Below, in pieces: positions 36,566 to 45,385 of a stretch of 64,000 nucleotides of DNA (the stretch's first letter is position 1; each line of letters opens with the position of its first letter). The DNA lies in NCBI RefSeq assembly GCF_003050615.1, contig NZ_NWBU01000007.1, positions 62,001 to 126,000 on the forward strand, in the 5' to 3' direction. The notes beneath the pieces are model-generated. The model did not search any database. It was given only the letters and a program-made list of their open reading frames with translations, and had not been told where the DNA came from. The DNA comes from Sphingomonas oleivorans (GTDB taxonomy: Bacteria > Pseudomonadota > Alphaproteobacteria > Sphingomonadales > Sphingomonadaceae). Both the position numbers and the translations under genes were made by a program.

Positions 36566-37786
36566 ATGCTCCGCTCGGCCCCGGCTCTCCTGACGATTCT
36601 CGCCATCGCCTCGGCGGCCCCTGCCCAGTTGTCGGCTGCCCAATCCCCAACGCGGTTGGATGGCCTGACGGTGCGCGCCATGTATGAGGGCGCCTATAAG
36701 CCGGACATGGTGGTGGCGAACTTCTCGCATATGGAGCGGTTGGCGCCGTCCGTCTCCGTCTCGCGCGGGACTGCTCCGGCCGGGATCCTGCCCCAGGCGG
36801 CCAGGCGGATCACGACGCTCCGTTTCGCGCTGGGCGCGCGCAGCTATGATCTGAACGATTATCTCGCGCTCAACCGCGTCGCCGGCCTGATCGTGCTCAA
36901 GGACGGCAAGATCGCCTATGAGGATTATGAGCTGGGCGCGCGGCCCGATACGCTCTGGGCCTCCTTCTCAATGGCCAAGTCGATCACCTCGACGCTTGTC
37001 GCCGTGGCGCTGCGCGATGGCTATATCAAGAGCCTCGACGATCCCGTCACCCGCTATCTGCCGGCGCTCCGGGGCAGCGCTTATGAGGGCGTCAGCGTGC
37101 GCCACCTATTGCAGATGTCGTCGGGCGTCGCCTGGAACGAGGTCCATGCCGACCCGACATCCGATCGCCGGCGCCTGCTGGAGGCGCAGATTGCGGGCCA
37201 GCCGGGGGCGGAACTGCGCTATATGGCGACGCTCCGCCGCGCGGCGCCGCCCGGCACCCGCTGGAATTATAATACGGGCGAGACCTATCTGGTCGGCGAT
37301 GTCGTGCGCGCTGCGGTGGGCAGGCCGCTGGCGGCCTATCTTTCCGAGAAGATCTGGTCGAAGCTGGGCATGGAACGCGATGCCGGCTGGTGGCTCCAGA
37401 CCGACGGAGTGGAAACCGGCGGCGGCGGATTTTCGGCGACGCTCAGGGATTATGCCCGTTTCGGCCTGTTCGTGCTCGATGGCGGGCGGATCGAGGGGCA
37501 GCAGATCGTGCCGGGAAGCTGGTTCGCCGAAGCGACCATCCCCGCGCGTTCGACGGGGCAGCCGCGCGATCTGGCCTATGGCTATCAATGGTGGCTCTAT
37601 CCGCACATGGCGGACCCGATCCATTCCGGCGCGTTCATGGCGAGCGGGATATTCGGCCAGACCATGTATCTCAATCCGCGCGAGAGGCTGGTGATCGTGG
37701 TGCTGTCCGCCCGATCGAAGCCGGTGACGACGACCGTCATTCCCGACAGCAGCTTCTTCGCGGCGGTGGCGCGCGCACTGCGCTAG
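36566..37786 (+). CDS. exported serine hydrolase (class C beta-lactamase/esterase fold)
   Basis: Beta-lactamase-related hydrolase, probably an esterase or D-aminopeptidase type enzyme rather than a true lactamase. A signal peptide (MLRSAPALLTILAIASAAPA) precedes the domain; the SxxK motif is SMAK (S135, K138), the tyrosine motif lies in RWNYNTGETY, and the third motif region is MASGIFGQ. 406 residues. Start uncertain between 36542 and 36566. Confidence 0.85.
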   Translation: MLRSAPALLTILAIASAAPAQLSAAQSPTRLDGLTVRAMYEGAYKPDMVVANFSHMERLAPSVSVSRGTAPAGILPQAARRITTLRFALGARSYDLNDYLALNRVAGLIVLKDGKIAYEDYELGARPDTLWASFSMAKSITSTLVAVALRDGYIKSLDDPVTRYLPALRGSAYEGVSVRHLLQMSSGVAWNEVHADPTSDRRRLLEAQIAGQPGAELRYMATLRRAAPPGTRWNYNTGETYLVGDVVRAAVGRPLAAYLSEKIWSKLGMERDAGWWLQTDGVETGGGGFSATLRDYARFGLFVLDGGRIEGQQIVPGSWFAEATIPARSTGQPRDLAYGYQWWLYPHMADPIHSGAFMASGIFGQTMYLNPRERLVIVVLSARSKPVTTTVIPDSSFFAAVARALR

Positions 37787-37801
37787 AGCCTTTCCACCTG
37801 A

Positions 37802-37824
37802 CCGCGCTCAGCCTGAGCGCGGTG
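37802..37824. repeat. perfect 23-base palindrome after the serine hydrolase gene
   Basis: ACCGCGCTCAG and CTGAGCGCGGT around one C. It lies between the convergent serine hydrolase and diguanylate cyclase genes, and the same core (GCGCTCAGGCTGAG) recurs at 38821 and, inverted, at 38930 on the other side of the cyclase gene. Could act as a bidirectional hairpin; no T run. Confidence 0.75.
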
Positions 37825-37851
37825 ATGCAATCCAGGCGGACGTTCGGGCTA

Positions 37852-38715
37852 TCAGCTGGGAACGCCGCCGACCACGGCGAGCCGGTTTCGACCGCCATGC
37901 TTGGCCGCATAGAGCAGCATGTCGGCACGGCCGAGGCCGGGCTCGATCGATGCCTCCCCCGCCTGGACGAGCGATACGCCGCCCGAGAAGGTGAGCGGCT
38001 GGCCGTCAATCTCGGCGATCCGGGCGCTTTCGATCCGGAGGCGGATCCGATCGAGCAGCGCGGCGGCATTGCCGTCATCCTCGCCGGTGAACAGGATCGC
38101 GAATTCCTCGCCGCCCCAGCGTGCGACCATGTCCGTCCGGCGCACGCTCGATTGCAGGACGGCGGCAACCTCGCGCAGCACGCGGTCCCCCTCTTCATGG
38201 CCGAGGCGATCGTTGATCTTCTTGAAATGATCGACGTCGATCAGCGCGATAGCGAGCTTGCGGCCGCCTTCCACTAGCCGTGCGGAAAATTCGAGAAAGG
38301 CACGGCGGTTCCACAGGCCCGTCAGGGCATCGCGATTGGCGGCATCGGCCAGCTTGGCGACCAGCGATTCCGTCCGACCTACCGTGGCATTGATGCCGTT
38401 CAGCAACTGGCCGACCAGATCGGGCCCGCCCTGGGGGAGGGAAGGTACCATCCGTCCTGCCTCATAGGCGGTGAGCGCCTCGGTCGCGGCGCGGATCGGC
38501 GAGAGCAGCCCGCCCAGCGCCGTGAGCGTGGCGATGGTGCCGATAAGCGAGGCGCCCGTCAGGAGCGCGGTGGCCTCCCATATTATGTTGCCCGCCGCAA
38601 TCTGCCAGCCGATGAAGGACAGCAGCGGAACATGGGTGCCGATGAAGCAGATGGTGAAGATCCGCAGCAGATAGCTGTGCGGGAAAAGAAAGGTCGTGGC
38701 GCGATAGAAGCGCAT
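37852..38715 (-). CDS. membrane diguanylate cyclase (GGDEF)
   Basis: Makes cyclic di-GMP. The 287-residue protein has two membrane helices (about 18-40 and 48-72), a HAMP-like linker, and a GGDEF domain from about 125 with GGEEF at 201-205, so it should be active. An inhibitory I-site RxxD (R192-D195) lies five residues before GGEEF, indicating product feedback. There is little periplasmic sequence between the helices, so the signal sensed is unclear. Flanked on both sides by related inverted repeats. Confidence 0.92.
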   Translation of the reverse strand: MRFYRATTFLFPHSYLLRIFTICFIGTHVPLLSFIGWQIAAGNIIWEATALLTGASLIGTIATLTALGGLLSPIRAATEALTAYEAGRMVPSLPQGGPDLVGQLLNGINATVGRTESLVAKLADAANRDALTGLWNRRAFLEFSARLVEGGRKLAIALIDVDHFKKINDRLGHEEGDRVLREVAAVLQSSVRRTDMVARWGGEEFAILFTGEDDGNAAALLDRIRLRIESARIAEIDGQPLTFSGGVSLVQAGEASIEPGLGRADMLLYAAKHGGRNRLAVVGGVPS

Positions 38716-39012
38716 GAAACCACCTCCTGCCCCTGTTGCGCGACAGCAATCCGAACGCAGGCCTATCGGGATGCCAGCCGTAACCTGGAGCTAAACCAAC
38801 CTCCACCTGAATTGACTCACCGCGCTCAGGCTGAGCTTGTCGAAGCCTGTGTCGAGTCCCTCCGGCCCCATGTGAGTCTCGGCCTCCTTCGAGGGCTCAG
38901 AATGCATCCTTCCGACAAGCTCAGGCTGAGCGTGGTCAGGTGAACGACGCTCTAGAACGTTCGGGCCGGACGCTTCTTTCCCTACGGGAAGCTCCGGCAT
39001 GGCGGGCGAAAC
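38716..39012. repeat. gene-free interval with long inverted repeat (CTCAGGCTGAGCTTGTCG type)
   Basis: No gene seen. The main feature is an inverted pair: CGCGCTCAGGCTGAGCTTGT at 38821-38840 and GACAAGCTCAGGCTGAGCGT at 38914-38933, each arm itself containing the CTCAGGCTGAG palindrome and each preceded/followed by a CACCTGA/TCAGGTG segment (38803-38809, 38936-38942). About 70 bases separate the arms. This resembles repeat elements scattered between sphingomonad genes. Confidence 0.7.
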
Positions 39013-39042
39013 GAAAAAGGGGCGCCCCGAAGGACGCCCCCT
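39013..39042 (-). terminator. rho-independent terminator after rpsI
   Basis: On the minus strand GGGGGCGTCC, TTCG loop, GGGGCGCCCC, then TTTTTCG; about 35 bases after the rpsI stop. A GC-rich stem with a tetraloop and T5, a confident terminator of rplM-rpsI. Confidence 0.88.
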
Positions 39043-39076
39043 GATCGCGAAAACGAATTTTCGGGAAAGTAGCGGC

Positions 39077-39625
39077 TTAGCGCTTCGAGAACTGGAAGCT
39101 GCGGCGGGCCTTCGCCTTGCCGTACTTCTTGCGCTCGACCGCGCGGCTGTCGCGGGTGAGAAAGCCCGCGCGCTTGACCGGCGTGCGCAGCACCGGCTCG
39201 TAACGGGTCAGCGCCTGGGCGATGCCATGCTTGACCGCGCCGGCCTGCCCCGAAAGGCCGCCGCCCTTGACGGTGGCGACGACGTCATACTGGCCCGTGC
39301 GCTCGGCGATGTCGAACGGCTGGTTGATGACGAGACGCAGCGTCGGACGCGCGAAATAGACTTCCTGGTCGCGGCCGTTGATCGTGATCTTGCCGGTGCC
39401 GGGCTTCAGCCACACGCGGGCGACCGCATCCTTGCGGCGGCCGGTGGCATAAGCGCGGCCCTGCGCGTCGAGGATCTGCTCGCGCAGCGGCGCGGTCGGC
39501 TCGGCCGGGACTTCCGGAGCGACGCCGGCATCGCTGGTGTAGGCCGGGGCCTCCGGCTTCGGAGCCGCCGCCGCAGCGCCGGTCAGCGCCGCGAGATCGG
39601 AAAGGGACTGGCGATTGTCGGACAT
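39077..39625 (-). CDS. rpsI: 30S ribosomal protein S9
   Basis: Ribosomal protein with the basic C-terminal tail reaching the P site. The conserved body is [21 protein letters not shown] and [18 protein letters not shown], ending [16 protein letters not shown]. The 182-residue protein has an Ala/Pro-rich, acidic N-terminal extension of about 50 residues compared with E. coli S9, usual for sphingomonads. Start overlaps the rplM stop by one base. Confidence 0.97.
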   Translation of the reverse strand: MSDNRQSLSDLAALTGAAAAAPKPEAPAYTSDAGVAPEVPAEPTAPLREQILDAQGRAYATGRRKDAVARVWLKPGTGKITINGRDQEVYFARPTLRLVINQPFDIAERTGQYDVVATVKGGGLSGQAGAVKHGIAQALTRYEPVLRTPVKRAGFLTRDSRAVERKKYGKAKARRSFQFSKR

Positions 39626-40104
39626 CAGGCGCCCACCTTGTTCTTGCGGTTCAGAGCCGCGACATCGAGGACTTCCGGGTTCTGCCCCTCATGCGGGTGC
39701 TCCGAACCCTTGAAGATGCGCAGGTTGCGCATCTGCTCGCGGCCGAGCGGGCCACGCGGGATCATGCGCTCCACGGCCTTTTCGAGCACGCGCTCGGGGA
39801 AGCGGCCGTCCAGCACCTTGGCGGCGGTCACGCCCTTGATGCCGCCGGCATAGCCGGTGTGCTTGTAATAGACCTTCTGCTGCAGCTTGCGGCCGGTGAA
39901 GCGCACCTTGTCCGCATTGATGACGATGACATTGTCACCGCAATCGATGTGCGGAGTGAAGCTCGGCTTGTGCTTGCCGCGCAGCAGATTGGCGATGATC
40001 GTGGCGACGCGGCCGACGACCAGCCCTTCGGCATCGATCAGATGCCATTTCTTTTCCACCGTCGCCGGCGTGGCCGACTTGGTGGTCTTCATGAGCGCCT
40101 TCAT
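39625..40104 (-). CDS. rplM: 50S ribosomal protein L13
   Basis: Early-assembly large-subunit protein. Conserved [47 protein letters not shown] and [18 protein letters not shown]. 159 residues from ATG 40104; an internal ATG at 40092 is also possible. First gene of the rplM-rpsI operon. Confidence 0.97.
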   Translation of the reverse strand: MKALMKTTKSATPATVEKKWHLIDAEGLVVGRVATIIANLLRGKHKPSFTPHIDCGDNVIVINADKVRFTGRKLQQKVYYKHTGYAGGIKGVTAAKVLDGRFPERVLEKAVERMIPRGPLGREQMRNLRIFKGSEHPHEGQNPEVLDVAALNRKNKVGA

Positions 40105-40259
40105 TGCTCGACCCTTGGCTATCGAGGCCGAGGCTGCGGCAAGCGCAGAAAAGGCCCCTTTCCGAAAACGAACCGCGCCGCCCGGATGAGGGGCGGCGCC
40201 GATGGCGGGCTAATGACGAATCGCCCCTAAATAGTCAAGAAAAAGCGCGGGTTTCAGAG

Positions 40260-40277
40260 AAGGTATCTAGATACCTT
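40260..40277. promoter_or_regulatory. perfect 18-base palindrome (possible operator)
   Basis: AAGGTATCTAGATACCTT, an uninterrupted perfect palindrome in the 280-base gap between ctaA (ends 40385, minus) and rplM (starts 40104, minus). It is A/T-rich in an otherwise GC-rich region and looks like a dimeric repressor site, but no regulator gene is adjacent. It lies about 155 bases upstream of the rplM start. Confidence 0.45.
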
Positions 40278-40384
40278 TGAGTGTCTCGTCACAAGCGCGG
40301 TCCTGTCCGGGGAGCCCATTATGTTCCAATTGGAAGCCAGCCACGCGCAGCATGGCGCGATGCCGGCGAGGGCAGGCCGGACGA

Positions 40385-41422
40385 TCAGCGGCGTACCGCG
40401 CCGATTCCGTGCGCCGCCCAGACCAGGCCAGCAAGCAGCAGCGCCGCGACTGCCTGATGCGCGACGGCGATAGGGATGGCGACGCCGCTCAGCAGCGTGG
40501 CGATGCCAAGCGAAATCTGGAGCACCACCATCGTCGCGATCATGTGCGCGGCACCCTTCACCCCCCTCTGCTGCGCACGCCAGGCGAGCATCAGCGCCGC
40601 GGCGGCCGCGATCCAGGCGAACCAGCGATGGATGAACTGTACGACGATCGGATTGTCGATCGCGTTGCGGACGGGATCCCAGCCCTGATGCCAGCCGCCG
40701 GCGGGGAACCATTGATCGCCCATTTTGGGCCAGCTCGAAAAGGCGAAGCCGGCATCGAGCCCGGCGGTAAAGGCGCCGAGCAGGAGTTGCACCGCGAGGA
40801 TCGCCAGCGCTGCGGCAGCGAGGCCTGTCATTCGCGCCGGCCGGGCGCGATTGCGGGCGAGCGCGCGAAGATCAAGCGCCGTCCAGATCAGCCCGGCGAA
40901 GATGAGGAGCGCGGCGAGCAGATGGATGGCGAGGCGGATATGGCTGACGTCGGGCCGGTCGATCAGCCCGGAGGCGACCATCCACCAGCCGATCGCCCCC
41001 TGCAGCCCGCCGAGCGCGAGCAGTGCCGCGAGACGCGGGCCATAGCCCTTGGGAATCGCGCGGCGCCATAGGAACCAGAGGAAGGGAAGGGCGAAGACCA
41101 GGCCGATCAGCCGGCCGATCAGCCGATGAAGATATTCCCAGAAGAAGATGCCCTTGAACTCCTCCAGGGACATTCCGCGATTGATCTTCTGATATTCGGG
41201 GCTCACCTTATAGGCGTCGAACTCGGCATTCCACTGCTCGGCATTGAGCGGGGGGATGGCGCCCGAGACCGGTTCCCACCTCACCATCGACAGGCCCGAC
41301 TCGGTGAGCCGCGTCGTGCCGCCGACGACGACCATCAGCAGCACCATCAGCGCCACGAGAAGCAGCCAGTTGGCGATTGCGCGGGGGCGGGGGGAAGGGG
41401 CGGCGGGGCGGGAAAAGAGCAT
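40385..41422 (-). CDS. ctaA: heme A synthase (COX15/CtaA)
   Basis: Inner-membrane oxidase that converts heme O to heme A for cytochrome c oxidase. The 345-residue protein has eight predicted helices and the family histidines and motifs: GGTTRLTESGLSM, FFWEYLHRLIGRLIG, HIRLAIHLLAALL, FIHRWFAW, and HQAVAALLL. Belongs to the longer COX15-like (type 2) class found in alphaproteobacteria. Confidence 0.95.
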   Translation of the reverse strand: MLFSRPAAPSPRPRAIANWLLLVALMVLLMVVVGGTTRLTESGLSMVRWEPVSGAIPPLNAEQWNAEFDAYKVSPEYQKINRGMSLEEFKGIFFWEYLHRLIGRLIGLVFALPFLWFLWRRAIPKGYGPRLAALLALGGLQGAIGWWMVASGLIDRPDVSHIRLAIHLLAALLIFAGLIWTALDLRALARNRARPARMTGLAAAALAILAVQLLLGAFTAGLDAGFAFSSWPKMGDQWFPAGGWHQGWDPVRNAIDNPIVVQFIHRWFAWIAAAAALMLAWRAQQRGVKGAAHMIATMVVLQISLGIATLLSGVAIPIAVAHQAVAALLLAGLVWAAHGIGAVRR

Positions 41423-41529
41423 GGGCGTCGCCTATGCCCCTTCGGCCGCACTTGTTCAACAAGCGCGCCGTCCCATCAATGTAATGTTGTATCTTTTCCT
41501 GATCCGTGGCATGGCGCCGGAACGAAGGG

Positions 41530-41910
41530 ATGCTTGCGGACATGCTACGCGCTTTGACAGACAGGGACTTGCTGGACCGGCTCGCCATCGGCGTATCGGG
41601 CCTGTGCATCCTGCACTGTCTCGCCAGCATCGTGCTGGTGGCCGCGCTGACGAGCGCGGGCGGGGCGCTGCTCAATCCGCATATTCATGAAATCGGGCTG
41701 GTGCTGGCGACGATCCTTGCCGGTGCGGCGCTCGGCATCGGTGTCGCGCGGCACCGGCGCTGGTTGCCGGCGCTGACCGGCGGGATCGGCATTTCGCTGA
41801 TGGCCGGGGCGCTGACCGTGGCGCATGGCGCCGCCGAGACGGGGCTGACCATGGCCGGCGTTGCCATGGTGGCGATCGCGCATCTGCTCAACCGGCGCGC
41901 GACCGCCTGA
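41530..41910 (+). CDS. MerC-domain membrane protein
   Basis: Four-helix inner-membrane protein of the MerC family. The first helix contains the CxxxHC-like pair in GVSGLCILHCLASIVLV, and three more hydrophobic segments follow. Known MerC proteins carry mercury, but no other mer genes are here; its neighbour is a Zur-like regulator, so a role in zinc handling is an inference. Start uncertain (GTG 41506, ATG 41530 or ATG 41542). Divergent from ctaA, 107 bases apart. Confidence 0.75.
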   Translation: MLADMLRALTDRDLLDRLAIGVSGLCILHCLASIVLVAALTSAGGALLNPHIHEIGLVLATILAGAALGIGVARHRRWLPALTGGIGISLMAGALTVAHGAAETGLTMAGVAMVAIAHLLNRRATA

Positions 41911-41983
41911 TCTTAGCGGGCTTGGATTTGCGGAAGGGTGGCGGGCCCTTGCCGCTGGACGGTCGCATCCCTAAAATCCATCC

Positions 41984-42445
41984 ATGGCGCATGTCCACAT
42001 ATTGCATGAAGGCAACTCGCTCAGCCGCGCGGCGCAGGACGCATTGCAGCGCGCGGGCGAGCAATGGACGCCGATGCGCGCCGCCGTGTTCGATGCGCTG
42101 ACCGCATTCGGCCGGCCGGCATCGGCCTATGATATCGCCGAGGCGGTATCGAAGGCGGAGAACCGTCGGGTCGCGGCCAACAGCGTCTATCGCATCCTCG
42201 ACCTGTTCGTCGGCGCGAATCTCGTCCGCCGGGTCGAGAGCGCCAATGCCTATGTCGCCAATGCCCATCCCGATTGCCTGCACGACTGCATCTTCCTGGT
42301 GTGCGACAATTGCGGGCAGACGACGCATATCGATGATGACAGCGTGACCGAGCGGGTTCGCAGCGCGGCGGAGCAGGCGGGATTCGCACCCGTGCGCCCC
42401 GTGATCGAGGTGCGCGGTCGCTGCGAGGATTGCGCCAAGCGTTGA
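41984..42445 (+). CDS. Fur-family metalloregulator, Zur-like
   Basis: Metal-sensing repressor. The 153-residue protein has a winged helix in the first 85 residues ([40 protein letters not shown]) and a dimerisation domain with [12 protein letters not shown] and the C-terminal CEDCAKR, giving the CxxC pairs of the structural zinc site. The HDxIFLVCDxCG form and the MerC neighbour favour Zur over Fur or PerR; this is inference. Confidence 0.85.
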   Translation: MAHVHILHEGNSLSRAAQDALQRAGEQWTPMRAAVFDALTAFGRPASAYDIAEAVSKAENRRVAANSVYRILDLFVGANLVRRVESANAYVANAHPDCLHDCIFLVCDNCGQTTHIDDDSVTERVRSAAEQAGFAPVRPVIEVRGRCEDCAKR

Positions 42446-42530
42446 CGCATGCCGCCGCGCCGGCGGTGCAGGTTCACCTTGCTCCCAACTTGGGTTAAGG
42501 CTGCTGGACGATAAGGAAATATATAGTCCC

Positions 42531-44456
42531 ATGCCCGATCGTCCGACCACACCCCTCCTCGACATCGTCGATACGCCGCAGGATCTCCGGCGGCTGAAGC
42601 CCGAGCAGCTGCCGCAACTCGCGGCGGAATTGCGCGAGGAGGTGATCTCGGCCGTGTCCGTCACCGGCGGGCATCTGGGCGCGGGGCTGGGGGTGGTCGA
42701 GCTTACGGTGGCGCTTCATTATGTTTTCGATACGCCGCGCGATACGCTGATCTGGGACGTCGGCCACCAGGCCTATCCGCACAAGATCCTCACCGGCCGG
42801 CGCAGCCGTATCCGCACGCTGCGCCAGGGCGGCGGCCTTTCCGGTTTCACCCGGCGCGCCGAGAGCGAATATGATCCGTTCGGCGCGGCGCATAGCTCCA
42901 CCTCCATCTCGGCGGCGCTGGGTTTCGCGGTGGCCAACAGGCTGGCGGGTGAGCCGGGCAAGGCGATCGCGGTGATCGGCGATGGCGCCATGTCCGCCGG
43001 CATGGCCTATGAGGCGATGAACAATGCCCAGGCGGCGGGCAACCGGCTGGTCGTGATCCTGAACGACAATGACATGTCGATCGCGCCCCCGGTCGGCGCG
43101 CTGTCCGCCTATCTCGCCCGGCTGATCTCGTCCGGCCCGTTCATCTCGGTGCGCGAGACGTTGAAGAAGCTCGCCCGGCGCATGCCGCGTCCGCTCCATC
43201 AGGCGGCGCGCAAGGCAGACGAGTTTGCGCGCGGCATGGCGACCGGCGGCACGCTGTTCGAGGAACTGGGCTTTTATTATGTCGGCCCGGTCGACGGCCA
43301 TAATCTCGAACAATTGCTGCCTGTGCTCGAAAATGTGCGCGACGAGGCGCATGGGCCGATCCTCGTCCATGTCGTCACCAAGAAGGGCAAGGGCTATGCC
43401 CCGGCCGAGGCGGCGGCCGACAAATATCATGGCGTGCAGAAGTTCGACGTCGTCTCCGGCGTGCAGGCCAAGGCGCCGCCGGGGCCGCCCAGCTATACTG
43501 CCGTCTTCGCGGACGCGCTGGTCGGCGAAGCGAAGCGCGATCCGAAGATCTGTGCGATCACCGCAGCCATGCCCTCGGGCACCGGGCTCGACAAGTTCGA
43601 GAAGGCCTTTCCCGATCGCTGCTTCGACGTGGGCATTGCCGAGCAGCATGCCGTGACCTTCGCAGCGGGGCTGGCGGCGCAGGGTTTCAGGCCCTTCTGC
43701 GCCATTTATTCCACCTTCCTCCAGCGCGCCTATGACCAGGTGGTGCATGATGTGGCGATCCAGAATCTGCCTGTCCGCTTCGCGCTCGATCGCGCCGGGC
43801 TGGTGGGGGCGGATGGCGCCACCCATGCCGGCAGCTTCGACATCACCTATCTGGCGAGCTTGCCCAATTTCGTCGTGATGGCCGCCGCCGACGAGGCGGA
43901 GCTGACGCATATGGTGCACACCGCCGCGCTCCATGATGCGGGGCCGATCGCGCTGCGCTATCCGCGCGGCAATGGCACGGGGGTCGCGATCCCGGCCGTT
44001 CCTGAGCGGCTGGAAATCGGCCGGGGCCGGATCGTGCGCGAGGGCAAGAAGGTGGCGATCCTGTCGCTCGGCACGCGGCTGGAGGAAGCGCGCAAGGCCG
44101 CCGACCAGCTCGACGCGCTGGGCCTCAGCACCACCGTTGCCGACCTGCGCTTCGCCAAGCCGCTCGACGAGGCGCTGATCCGCCGCCTGCTGACCAGCCA
44201 TGAGGTGGCGGTGACGATCGAGGAAGGTTCGATCGGCGGCCTCGGCGCGCATGTGCTGACCATGGCGTCCGACCAGGGGCTGATCGACGCGGGGCTGAAG
44301 CTGCGCACGCTGCGCCTGCCCGACATTTTCCAGGATCAGGACAAGCCCGAGCGGCAATATGCCGAGGCGGGGCTGGATGCGGATGCGATCGTGAAGACGG
44401 TGCTCTCCGCACTTCGCCGCAACAGCGTCGGCGTGGTCGGCGGCGCGCGGGCCTGA
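42531..44456 (+). CDS. dxs: 1-deoxy-D-xylulose-5-phosphate synthase
   Basis: Thiamine-diphosphate enzyme condensing pyruvate and glyceraldehyde 3-phosphate, the first step of the MEP isoprenoid pathway (which also feeds carotenoids in sphingomonads). The 641-residue protein shows [20 protein letters not shown], the ThDP motif [34 protein letters not shown] with the catalytic Glu, and [13 protein letters not shown] single gene, followed by an intergenic palindrome. Confidence 0.97.
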   Translation: MPDRPTTPLLDIVDTPQDLRRLKPEQLPQLAAELREEVISAVSVTGGHLGAGLGVVELTVALHYVFDTPRDTLIWDVGHQAYPHKILTGRRSRIRTLRQGGGLSGFTRRAESEYDPFGAAHSSTSISAALGFAVANRLAGEPGKAIAVIGDGAMSAGMAYEAMNNAQAAGNRLVVILNDNDMSIAPPVGALSAYLARLISSGPFISVRETLKKLARRMPRPLHQAARKADEFARGMATGGTLFEELGFYYVGPVDGHNLEQLLPVLENVRDEAHGPILVHVVTKKGKGYAPAEAAADKYHGVQKFDVVSGVQAKAPPGPPSYTAVFADALVGEAKRDPKICAITAAMPSGTGLDKFEKAFPDRCFDVGIAEQHAVTFAAGLAAQGFRPFCAIYSTFLQRAYDQVVHDVAIQNLPVRFALDRAGLVGADGATHAGSFDITYLASLPNFVVMAAADEAELTHMVHTAALHDAGPIALRYPRGNGTGVAIPAVPERLEIGRGRIVREGKKVAILSLGTRLEEARKAADQLDALGLSTTVADLRFAKPLDEALIRRLLTSHEVAVTIEEGSIGGLGAHVLTMASDQGLIDAGLKLRTLRLPDIFQDQDKPERQYAEAGLDADAIVKTVLSALRRNSVGVVGGARA

Positions 44457-44473
44457 TGGGGCTTTAGCTTTTG

Positions 44474-44499
44474 CCGTCATCCCTGCGCAGGGATGACGG
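44474..44499. repeat. perfect 26-base intergenic palindrome (CGTCATCCCTGC type)
   Basis: CCGTCATCCCTGC and GCAGGGATGACGG are directly abutting, a perfect palindrome 17 bases after dxs, between convergent genes. Matches the element at 13040. No T run follows either way; it could still stall or stabilise transcripts. Confidence 0.8.
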
Positions 44500-44574
44500 T
44501 GCGATCCTATCGACTCGTGGCGGCGGGCAGGCTTTCGGTGGACAGGGGATAGGAGCCGTCGAAAGCCCGTCCGG

Positions 44575-45243
44575 TCAGGGCGCGCGCGCCGCGCGCGCGC
44601 CGTTTCCGGCCAGCATCGCCTGTACGTCGGCGATGCCGCCGCCATGCGCGACCGGCCCTTCCGCCGTGCCGATCAACCGGTCGAGCAGCTCCTGTCCCTC
44701 CTGCCACCAGCCGACGCCGCTCGATGCGTTGATATGGCCGCAGGCGCCGATATCGACGAAATGGCTGCCCCAGTCGCGCGCCATGTCGAAGGAGCGCTGG
44801 ATCGAGGCATAAGGATCGTCCTCGCTCGCCACCAGGATCGACGGGAAGGGAAGGATCGTCCGCGGGCTGGGCCCGAAGCTCGCAAGCTCATCGCACGCAT
44901 TTGCGCGGTCCACATCGGGCGGGGCGACGAGCAGCGCGCCCGCCACCGGCCAGCCCCAGGGCTGTCCGGCGAGCTCCGCCCACCAGGCGACGGCGAGGCA
45001 GCCGAGCGAATGCGCGACGAGGATCACCGGCGCCTCGGAGGTGCGGATCGCGCGATCGAGCTTCGTTACCCAGCTATTGCGGCGCGGCGACGCCCATTGG
45101 CCGAGATCGGCGCGCACGCAATCCGCGCGCGATTTTTCCCACAGTGTCTGCCAATGGCTCGGGCCCGATCCGTTCAGGCCCGGCACGGTGAGTATCGTCG
45201 GCCGCCGGCCGCGAAATTCGGAATGGCCGTGGAGCACGGGCAT
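44575..45243 (-). CDS. alpha/beta hydrolase, RBBP9/YdeN family
   Basis: Small serine hydrolase of unknown substrate. Family signature ILTVPGLNGSGPSHWQTLWE at the N-terminus, nucleophile S79 in LVAHSLGCLAVAWW, acid in ASEDDPY, and histidine in GACGHINASSGVG. 222 residues. The last codons run through an alternating GC tract (44579-44602) after which a second frame stays open to 44507, so the true C-terminus may be different (see findings). Confidence 0.88.
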   Translation of the reverse strand: MPVLHGHSEFRGRRPTILTVPGLNGSGPSHWQTLWEKSRADCVRADLGQWASPRRNSWVTKLDRAIRTSEAPVILVAHSLGCLAVAWWAELAGQPWGWPVAGALLVAPPDVDRANACDELASFGPSPRTILPFPSILVASEDDPYASIQRSFDMARDWGSHFVDIGACGHINASSGVGWWQEGQELLDRLIGTAEGPVAHGGGIADVQAMLAGNGARAARAP

Positions 45244-45385
45244 CTCCTTTTTTTCGTCGTCAATCTTCCGTTAAGCAACGAAAGGCTAGTCCATGCGATT
45301 CGTGGGGAAGAGTGTATGTCTACTCTTCGGATCGACAAGTCCGCTTTCGCCAGCCTGCGTCTTTCCCGGGCCGAATGGATCGGCC

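Noticed and set aside
42495-44645. Minus-strand open frame of 716 codons opposite dxs
   Set aside because: dxs is certain on the other strand; the frame has no recognisable domain.
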